Positions 58,470 to 64,000 of a stretch of DNA of 64,000 bases are shown piece after piece; the first letter of the stretch is position 1, and the number at the start of each line of letters is the position of its first letter. The stretch is from DASQPR01 sp035713725 (GTDB taxonomy: Bacteria > Actinomycetota > Actinomycetes > Mycobacteriales > Micromonosporaceae). The translations under genes and the position numbers were made by a program. Below the pieces are notes generated by a model. It was not told where the DNA came from, searched no databases, and worked only from the letters and a program-made list of their open reading frames with translations. The stretch spans positions 5,800 through 69,799 of the forward strand of contig DASTMZ010000137.1 of NCBI GenBank assembly GCA_035713725.1, written 5' to 3'.

Positions 58470-59045
58470 GTGCGACGCCGACGTCGGGTGGTGCTGCGCC
58501 GAAGGGTGCAGATTGCGATTGGTGTTGGATTCCTCGCACTCAGCGAGTGTTTCTTGATCATCATGGTCACCACGTTCGGCTTGAACCTGCGGTACGTGGC
58601 ACCGCGGTACTTCATTGTGGTGTTCGCGGCGTTGGCCCTGGTCAACCTCCGAGTCCTGATTGGACAGGCACGCCTGGCGGTCATCGTTGATGAGGACAAG
58701 ATCACGATACGCAACTGGTGGCGCACTATTCGGGTGCCGTTAGCCGCGTTTGATCACACCGACGTGTCGGGCTCACCACCGCGCGTGAAGGTCATGGACT
58801 CGCCTACCTCCTATCGAGGGATACGTTGCGGCGCGATCTCCGCCATGACGAGGTTTCAACGAGCATCGAAGGTCGAAGCCTGGGCGGGACGGCTCGATGC
58901 CGCCGTCGCCGCCTTTCGGGCCAACGACGACGACGCGATTGCGATGGTGTCAATGGGTTCCCGCCAGCGGGTCCGTCCGAGTCGGCAGACGAGAGCGCGG
59001 TCGCGAGTTTCGCGGGGCTGGCGACCGACGACCGTTGACGACTAG
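58470..59045 (+). CDS. Membrane protein with a PH-like domain
   Basis: A 191-residue protein. Two membrane helices (VQIAIGVGFLALSECFLIIM and FIVVFAALALVNLRVLI) are followed by a beta-rich segment (LAVIVDEDKITIRNWWRTIR, VPLAAFDHTDVS) typical of bacterial PH domains (bPH_2). The C-terminal 40 residues are Arg-rich and of low complexity. Function unknown. The GTG at 58470 follows TAGATT by 6 nt, suggesting a leaderless transcript. The preceding 58348-58469 shows no gene. Base composition is lower in GC than in neighbouring genes. Confidence 0.65.
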   Translation: MRRRRRVVLRRRVQIAIGVGFLALSECFLIIMVTTFGLNLRYVAPRYFIVVFAALALVNLRVLIGQARLAVIVDEDKITIRNWWRTIRVPLAAFDHTDVSGSPPRVKVMDSPTSYRGIRCGAISAMTRFQRASKVEAWAGRLDAAVAAFRANDDDAIAMVSMGSRQRVRPSRQTRARSRVSRGWRPTTVDD

Positions 59046-59057
59046 GCCGAGCTGTTC

Positions 59058-59083
59058 GCTTAATCGCCGGCCGGCGATTGAGC
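59058..59083. repeat. Perfect palindrome in a gene-free stretch
   Basis: AATCGCCGGCCGGCGATT (59062-59079) is a perfect 18-bp palindrome, extended by GCT/AGC to 59058-59083. It is 13 nt after the stop of the PH-like gene and may be its terminator. Confidence 0.55.
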
Positions 59084-59153
59084 GGCGCTTCCGTCCGGGC
59101 CGGCGCTTGGCATACACCTTGGACCGCGTCGACGATGCCGCCGGCGCTACGGG

Positions 59154-59240
59154 CTAGTTGCCGAGCGGAATGTGTACGCCGGCGTATGCCTGCGCCGCCG
59201 TGAACGTGCCGACGGCGCGGTGATTCGTGACCCGCTGCAC
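59154..59240 (-). pseudogene. Possible C-terminal gene fragment
   Basis: On the minus strand an open frame ends at 59154 with a protein-like stretch (LTVQRVTNHRAVGTFTAAQA then YAGVHIPLGN). It has no start and meets the end of the Fic gene at 59243. It resembles the tail of a lost secreted or enzyme gene. Composition is the only support. Confidence 0.25.
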
Positions 59241-59242
59241 CG

Positions 59243-60402
59243 TCAGGCCGACGGGTGAGGATCCAGAACGTGCAGGATGTCATCGGCCCAATACCTGTGT
59301 CTCACGCCGGGTCCCTCGCCGGTCTCCCGCACGACACCATGATCGACAAGCGTCCTGAGTAAGTTGGCCGCGCCCGGCTGGCTCATGTTGAGCGTCTCTT
59401 GGACGACTCGAACTGTGATGATCGGACGCCCCAACAGCAGGTCAACGACCTCCGATGCTCGGCTCCGCACGCCTTTGAGGCGGCCTCTGTACTGCTCACG
59501 CAGGTCTGCCATCAACTCCGCCCGATACACCGCGTCTGCCGCCTGTGCGGCAACGCCGCGTAGGAAGAAATCGAACCACTCGTCAATTTCGCCACGCTCG
59601 CGAACGAACTGGAGCCGGTCGTAGTAGTCACCCTTGCGCATGTCGAAGTAGTTGGACAGGTAAAGCAGGGGAGCGGGCAGACGATGCTGCTGGACGAGAT
59701 ACAGCACGATGAACAAGCGCCCGAGGCGGCCGTTCCCGTCGAGGAATGGATGGATGGTCTCGAACTGGTAGTGCAGCAGTGCGCAACGAATCAGCAGCGG
59801 CAGCCGGGGATCTTCGTCGTGCAGGTACTTCTCCCAGTTGTCGAGGGATGTCCACATGTTTCGACGGTCGGCGGGACGAAGCGGGCGTTCCGTGGAGTGT
59901 TGTCCGGCGACGAGATCCAGTTTTGGCTACGGCGGAATTCACCCGGTGTCTTGTCGTGACCGCGGACACTATCGAGCAGGATCGCGTGCATCTCCTTGAT
60001 GATGCGGAGCGACAGCGGGAACCCGCCATCTAAGCGCGTCAGCCCGTGCCTCAGCGCAGTGATGTAGTTGAGTACCTCTTGGACGTCGTCCCGCTTGGAC
60101 GCGCCCGAAACGTCCGCGTCGAAGACCTCAGTGACAGACGCTTGCGTACCCTCGATGCGGGAGCTCGCCACGGCCTCTCGGGTCATGTATGCGGTGACCA
60201 ACAGATGAGGCTCAGGTAGGAGGCGGCCGGCTCCCGCTAGTCGCCCCAGAGCCGCGTCCGCTTCTGATAGCAGCATTATGGTGTCAGGCTTGATGAGATG
60301 TTCGCGCGGAACCGGTTCAGGAACGAATGCAACATATGGCGCCGTTCCTCCGGTTGAGACCGCTCGTCCCCACTGCGGAGCTACAAATCTGGTTGCATCC
60401 AC
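59243..60402 (-). pseudogene. Fic-family protein gene with a frameshift
   Basis: Two overlapping frames together make a complete class II Fic protein of about 385 residues. The first part (60402 down to about 59860) has the inhibitory helix motif SSRIEGTQAS (S/TxxxE), the DUF4172-like N-terminus, and PGEFRRSQNWISSPDNTPRN ending FVPPTVET. The second part continues MWTSLDNWEKYLHDED, the catalytic HPFLDGNGRLGR and a C-terminal winged helix (ITVRVVQETLNMSQPGAANL). The join near 59857-59862 lacks one base. Fic enzymes transfer AMP to proteins. The GTG start at 60402 follows TAGGTT by 6 nt. It may be a true mutation, a sequencing error or programmed frameshifting. Confidence 0.8.
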
Positions 60403-60407
60403 GGCGT

Positions 60408-60443
60408 CAACCTATAACAGATCGGCGATTTCGTTATAGGTTG
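60408..60443. promoter_or_regulatory. Fic operator/promoter palindrome
   Basis: CAACCTATAAC (60408-60418) and GTTATAGGTTG (60433-60443) are perfect 11-bp complements with a 14-bp spacer, 6 bp upstream of the Fic start. The inner half-site supplies the minus-strand -10 box. The C-terminal winged helix of the Fic protein is a natural candidate to bind it. Confidence 0.65.
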
Positions 60444-60811
60444 CGGTTCAGGCTCAAACCAACTTTGCAGGCTACGGAGCGTAATCACCGGCATTGCTCT
60501 TGACCATTTGCAGCGTTAACCAAGTTGTTCATGTACTGCGACGCGTGTGTCGGTGACGACCTCCAGGCCGGTTCGCTGGCTGTCTGCCGCATGGCTGCTG
60601 AGAGGCGTTCCGACGAGTATCGACGTTGCGGCGACCATCTCGGCTCCCTCTGGGCTGCCCGGGGCGATCGCCGTGTTCGTCGAGGTGATCGCCACCGCGT
60701 CGTTCGTGTCATGGCTGCTGCTGACGATCGTGCCGCAGCAGGTCGCCGCGCAAGTGTCCGCGGCCCGTGTGGTCGTTCAACGCTCTGATCGTCGGCCCTC
60801 CGTAGGTTACG

Positions 60812-61066
60812 TTGACGCAGTCTGCGAAGCCGATCTGGTCGGCCCCGGGGGATTGTGCACCACAGGGCGCCAGCCAATATTGGAAGACAGCTGGTAGCAA
60901 CATCACCTGGAACTGGGGCGTCCAACTCGCCGTCATCAGCCTTAGTGCGAAGGCTTCACTCTCGCAAGATACGCAGCTGAGATGGCATTTCGGTGCTGTC
61001 CATCATGTGTGTGGATCAAACCCTTCCGGATGGGTTTCCGCACCGGAGGCCGAGGCCAACGCGTAA
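60812..61066 (+). pseudogene. Fragment of a probable secreted protein
   Basis: An 84-codon frame starting from a TTG and ending in TAA. It encodes APGDCAPQGASQYWKTAGSN, ITWNWGVQLAVISLSAKASL and LRWHFGAVHHVCGSNPSG. Two cysteines flank a beta-rich core, as in the C-terminal part of a secreted protein. No signal peptide or credible start is joined to it. The rest of the 60444-61071 stretch has only competing open frames on both strands and no gene I can support. Confidence 0.35.
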
Positions 61067-61086
61067 ACGAGATGAGAGATGTTGAG

Positions 61087-61674
61087 ATGCGCCGCCTGCT
61101 AACCGTCACAGCTACCGTGCTGGCTGCTGTATGCCTGGCGGCCTGCACCGCTTCTCCTCGGCAGCAGGGGGCGCGCATCATGGCACCCGGCTTCCTCGGC
61201 GCCGGCGCTGCACTTCCCAACACGCGCGCAGGCACGCCGTACGTGTTCGGCGACGTCATCATCTGTCTCGACAAGCCCGGCCTGGTGACCATTGACAGCA
61301 TCGAGGTGATCGATCCTACGAACGGGCTGCACATCGACGACTTCGCCGTGATACCGAACGCAATGGAGAGCGGGCATTACGGCTACGGGGACAACAGCGT
61401 GCCAATTGCACAAGTGCGGCCGCCGGTGGCGCGTCCAGTTGTTATGACGAAGAAGTGTCCCACGTTCACCGGACCACTCCGGCCGGATCCACAGGCGGTG
61501 GCGCTGTTGTTGCAGTACAGCAAACCCACTGACGCATCGGCCACCGGCCAGGGAATCAAAATCAATTACACCAGCGCAGGGCGCAAAGAGTCAATATCTC
61601 TTCAATGGGGCGTAGACCTCTGCGCCAACCAGCCCGGGAACGGCCTCGTGCCGTGTGCACCCGACAGGGCGTAG
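61087..61674 (+). CDS. Lipoprotein of unknown function
   Basis: A 195-residue lipoprotein: signal sequence LLTVTATVLAAVCLAAC with lipobox LAAC near residue 20. The mature part has GTPYVFGDVIICLDKPGLVT, VARPVVMTKKCPTFTGPLRP and GVDLCANQPGNGLVPCAPDR, with four or five cysteines that could form disulfides. No family recognised. The start could be the ATG at 61072 or 61087. Its base composition is less GC-rich than the backbone, in line with the decayed region around it. Confidence 0.65.
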   Translation: MRRLLTVTATVLAAVCLAACTASPRQQGARIMAPGFLGAGAALPNTRAGTPYVFGDVIICLDKPGLVTIDSIEVIDPTNGLHIDDFAVIPNAMESGHYGYGDNSVPIAQVRPPVARPVVMTKKCPTFTGPLRPDPQAVALLLQYSKPTDASATGQGIKINYTSAGRKESISLQWGVDLCANQPGNGLVPCAPDRA

Positions 61675-62405
61675 TCTCGCCGACTCTGCAAAGCCGAGCC
61701 GGCGACGGGGAAGGCGCCGGTGGCCGATCGAATTTCAGCCGCCGCCGCGTCCTCACCCCGGTGACCGTCCGGTGAATGCTTGATTCCAGCGCAAATCAGC
61801 CGTGTATCAGGGGTCTACCAGGACGGCCACTCGTCCTCAAGGACGGAACCCACGCAACGGGCGCGATCCTTGAGCGGGCAGGATGACCGAGTCTGAGACT
61901 GTGAGTGCAGTGATCCGGTGCATGCGACGCACGCAGGCGCGCTCCTCGGCGCGTCGCAGCGTTGCGCCGACAGGACGTTCGTCGTCGCGTCGCCGGGGTT
62001 CGCGGCAAAGTACTCGAGGATCCGCATTGAGGGTCGTCGCCTCGGCTGCGGCGAGGTCGTCGCCGGCCGCGACCGTGCGCTCGACCGTCGGCTCATCGGC
62101 GCGCTCATCGAGCCGGTGCGCGCCCGCGTCCTCGCGCAGCCGGCGGTGCTCATCGCGCCGGGTTGGGACGGCCAGATCGCGAGCAGGTGACGCTCGCCGC
62201 AGCAGGCCACCGAGGTTCGTGTCGCGGCCGGTGCCGGTCGGCGGCATCCACGATGACGAGGGCCCGAGCCCGACCGCGGAATTTCGCACGGGCTCGTTGG
62301 TGGCCGCAACGGACTGACCGTCGACCGGCGAACCGGCGTACGACGCCGCGTTCGACGACATCGCGAACGGGGTCCGCGCAATGACGACCCGGAGTGGGAG
62401 TGATC
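61675..62405. other. Stretch without a supported gene
   Basis: Long open frames exist on both strands (for example 61918-62190 plus and 61837-62361 minus). None has a recognisable motif, a ribosome-binding site or consistent codon use, and they overlap each other. The plus frame 61918-62190 (TFVVASPGFAAKYSRIRIEG...) looks the most protein-like. I see no RNA gene. It may be the decayed end of an older insertion. Confidence 0.4.
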
Positions 62406-62440
62406 GTGCACCCTTTCGTGCACCCTTGATCTTGGGCGCG
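62406..62440 (-). pseudogene. Remnant resembling an integrase 3' end
   Basis: Read on the minus strand it encodes KIKGARKGAR, close to KIKGVPKGVLRA at the end of the intact integrase. The DNA is mostly identical over about 33 bp to 62624-62659. It lies on the chromosome side of the attachment site, so it may be left from an earlier integration. Confidence 0.4.
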
Positions 62441-62446
62441 ACAACG

Positions 62447-62487
62447 AATGGCCCGGACGTTAGGGAGTTCCCAGCGTCCGGGCCATT
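62447..62487. terminator. Hairpin terminator downstream of the tRNA-Thr 3' end
   Basis: AATGGCCCGGACG (62447-62459) and CGTCCGGGCCATT (62475-62487) are perfect 13-bp complements around a 15-nt loop, which itself contains GGGA/TCCC. On the minus strand it begins 8 nt after the tRNA 3' end, so it is probably the original terminator of the tRNA gene. Confidence 0.7.
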
Positions 62488-62495
62488 GCTTTGCG

Positions 62496-62538
62496 AGCCG
62501 CCTCAGGGAATCGAACCCTGGACCTACGCATTACGAGT
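62496..62538 (-). tRNA. 3' fragment of tRNA-Thr(CGT): attachment site
   Basis: The minus strand reads ACTCGTAATGCGTAGGTC then CAGGGTTCGATTCCCTG and AGGCGGCT. That is the anticodon loop (CGT), the 3' anticodon stem, the T arm and the acceptor 3' strand with discriminator of tRNA-Thr. The 5' half is absent: upstream bases do not pair with TGCGT. It is therefore not a functional tRNA but the att core left by site-specific integration. The intact gene should lie at the far end of the element, beyond the window. Confidence 0.85.
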
Positions 62539-62606
62539 CTGTCGGTGTGCGGTGTACGCGGGTGCGTCATGGTGCATGACCAGGCGTTTAGCACTGTTGC
62601 GCACCC

Positions 62607-63878
62607 TCATGCACGGGCACGCAGTACACCTTTTGGTACACCTTTGATCTTGGTGTGCGTGCGCAGAATCGTCCGCCGCACGGCGTCCTCGAGAAGCATG
62701 TCGACGTCCTGCGTGTACCCCTGCGTCGTACGGATGTCGCGGTGCCCGAGCAGCTCCTGCACGACCCGCACGTCGACACCTTGTGCGAGCAACAACGTCG
62801 CCGCGGTGTGCCTCGCGATGTGCGGCTTGACATGTCTCACTCCGGCGCGGCCGAGGATCGCACGCCACTCGTCGTAGTCCTCGCGCGGATCGACGAGCCG
62901 CCCGTCGTCGGTCGTGAACACCGCCGACCCGGCGCGCCACTCCGGTGCCTTGAGGCGTTCGGCCGCCTGCCGCTTCTTCAGCTTCCGCAACGCCGGCAGC
63001 AGCTCCGGCGGAATCGGCACCGTACGCCTGCTCTTGCCCTTGCACTTGCGGTACTCGAGCCCGCCGCCCGACCGCCGCGGACACTCCGCGCCACGCTTCC
63101 GCCCGCATGGGTGGCCGTCACGCGAGGGCGATCCGCAGCCGTGAAGATAGATCCGCCGCCGCAGCTGCCACCACACCCGCAGCACACCGGCGTCGAGGTC
63201 GACGAGCGGATACCCGTCCGTCGGGTCCTCCCACCGAAGGCCGAGCGCCTCGCCCTGGCGCAGCCCGAGCGCGAACGCGATCGACCACCGCTCCGGATTC
63301 CGCCGCTCGTTGGCCGCCTCGAGGATCGTCAACGCGATCGACTCGCCGAGTGCCTTGACGTTGACCGGCGCGACCGACGGCGCGTCGACGAGCTTGCACA
63401 CGTTCACCGCGACCAGGCCGCGGCGCATCGCGATGTCGAGCGCACGCGACAGGATGCGGTGAACCTTGAGTTGATGGCTCGGCGCCTTACCGGCGTGCTG
63501 CATCTCGAGGTAGATCCGGTCGAGGTGCTCAGGCGTCAACTTGTCGAGGCGTAGCCGGCCGTAGGTCGGGAACACCCAGTTGCGCATCTTCGACCGGTAG
63601 TCGTAGACGGTCGAATCGACGCAGCGGCGTGGCGCGATGGTGTCGAGGTAGGTCGTCATCCACCCCTCGACAGTTGGCTTCTTGCCGGGCTTCGCGGCGG
63701 CACCGGCTCGGCGCACGGTGTTCAGCAGCTCGTCTGCGACTTCCTCGGCCTCGCTGCGCGTGGCGCGCCTGATGTGCCGCTGGTCGGGGCGGCCGTTCGG
63801 CTTCGTGCCGACGGTGACCCAAACGTGCCAGAAGCCGTCGGCGTAGTGGCGCGGGACGGGTCGTCTATATCGAGGCAC
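62607..63878 (-). CDS. int: Tyrosine-type site-specific integrase
   Basis: A 423-residue integrase. N-terminal SAM-like DNA-binding part: WMTTYLDTIAPRRCVDSTVY and RLRLDKLTPEHLDRIYLEM. Catalytic domain: first Arg in ALGLRQGEALGLRW, HxxR in KPHIARHTAATLLL, then ELLGHRDIRTTQGYTQ with His and Tyr. A cysteine-rich insert (HGCGSPSRDGHPCGRKRGAE) lies in the catalytic domain, as in some actinobacterial integrases. AAGGAG lies 8 nt before the GTG start. It ends 68 nt from the partial tRNA-Thr, the usual place for an integrase next to attP, and drives integration of the element to the right. Confidence 0.92.
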   Translation of the reverse strand: MPRYRRPVPRHYADGFWHVWVTVGTKPNGRPDQRHIRRATRSEAEEVADELLNTVRRAGAAAKPGKKPTVEGWMTTYLDTIAPRRCVDSTVYDYRSKMRNWVFPTYGRLRLDKLTPEHLDRIYLEMQHAGKAPSHQLKVHRILSRALDIAMRRGLVAVNVCKLVDAPSVAPVNVKALGESIALTILEAANERRNPERWSIAFALGLRQGEALGLRWEDPTDGYPLVDLDAGVLRVWWQLRRRIYLHGCGSPSRDGHPCGRKRGAECPRRSGGGLEYRKCKGKSRRTVPIPPELLPALRKLKKRQAAERLKAPEWRAGSAVFTTDDGRLVDPREDYDEWRAILGRAGVRHVKPHIARHTAATLLLAQGVDVRVVQELLGHRDIRTTQGYTQDVDMLLEDAVRRTILRTHTKIKGVPKGVLRARA

Positions 63879-63893
63879 TGCGCGGTGCTCCTT

Positions 63894-64000
63894 CTACGCG
63901 GAGCGTGCCGCCTTCGCTCTGCCCGCTCCGCCTGTGCGTGGCCGTGGACGGGCGACCAGTGAGCGGAGCGTCTCGCGGATGAAGTCGCGTTCCTTGGCGG
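63894..64000 (-). CDS. 3' end of a truncated gene upstream of int
   Basis: The window ends inside this gene. The visible last 34 residues read AKERDFIRETLRSLVARPRP and end in a basic GRAKAARSA tail before TAG at 63894. It lies 15 nt upstream of int on the same strand, where actinobacterial integrative elements often carry an excisionase or small helix-turn-helix gene. The fragment is too short to assign. Confidence 0.5.
   Translation of the reverse strand, partial: AKERDFIRETLRSLVARPRPRTGGAGRAKAARSA

Noticed and set aside
62496..62538. A functional tRNA gene
   Set aside because: Only the 3' half is present. The bases upstream cannot pair with the 3' anticodon stem TGCGT, and no D arm or 5' acceptor strand is seen.

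Overview
The window is high-GC DNA from an actinobacterium (Actinomycetota). The evidence is GC-rich third codon positions, frequent GTG starts, and families largely restricted to that phylum: F420-type oxidoreductases (LLM and PPOX), S-(hydroxymethyl)mycothiol dehydrogenase, a mycothiol-type maleylpyruvate isomerase fold, DUF3040, DUF5709, a split LigD system, and an Rv1747-like FHA-ABC transporter. Several genes look leaderless, with a TANNNT box 6-8 nt before the start codon. The genus cannot be fixed from the sequence. Most of the window is chromosomal backbone. The right end, from about 62.5 kb, is the start of an element integrated into the 3' end of a tRNA-Thr(CGT) gene.

Region 0-4.3 kb carries two MarR-type regulators (one fused to DUF488) with related palindromic operators, a small zinc-ribbon membrane protein, a divergent LLM/PPOX pair of F420-type enzymes, and an ABM-fold monooxygenase. 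Region 4.3-11 kb holds six co-directional minus-strand genes: PIG-L deacetylase, GCS2-type glutamate-cysteine ligase, ATP-grasp ligase, two alpha/beta-hydrolase esterases and a zinc dehydrogenase. Together they look like an uncharacterised amide or peptide biosynthesis system, and this is the best candidate here for something new. Region 11-17.9 kb has a sugar-acid dehydratase, a PadR-HAAS module, a SufR-like regulator divergent from a DoxX protein, and small metabolic or membrane genes.

Region 18-26.2 kb is signalling: an RR-HK-RR operon, a CBS protein, a PQQ-propeller membrane protein, and a CHASE3 kinase/response-regulator pair preceded by an 18-codon leader peptide. Region 26.2-31.5 kb has the ligase and polymerase parts of LigD as separate genes on opposite strands, then mycothiol and formaldehyde functions. 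Region 31.6-35.1 kb is rich in cell-wall hydrolases: an endolysin-like M15 protein overlapping a tiny acidic protein gene, a GH25 lysozyme and a zincin. Region 35.2-39.2 kb is the xylose regulon (ROK repressor, xylA, xylB) with a recognisable promoter.

Region 39.2-58.4 kb includes the FHA-ABC transporter, three ECF sigma factors with their partners (a HAF-repeat protein, a zinc-finger anti-sigma factor and SnoaL-fold proteins), DedA plus a FolC-like ligase, signal peptidase I, a stand-alone mraY, an MFS exporter, an FKBP lipoprotein and a bacterial SET-domain protein. Region 58.4-62.5 kb is gene-poor and partly decayed. It has a frameshifted Fic gene with a clear palindromic operator, gene fragments and a small lipoprotein. 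From 62.5 kb a partial tRNA-Thr (attachment site) is followed by a tyrosine integrase and the end of a truncated gene.
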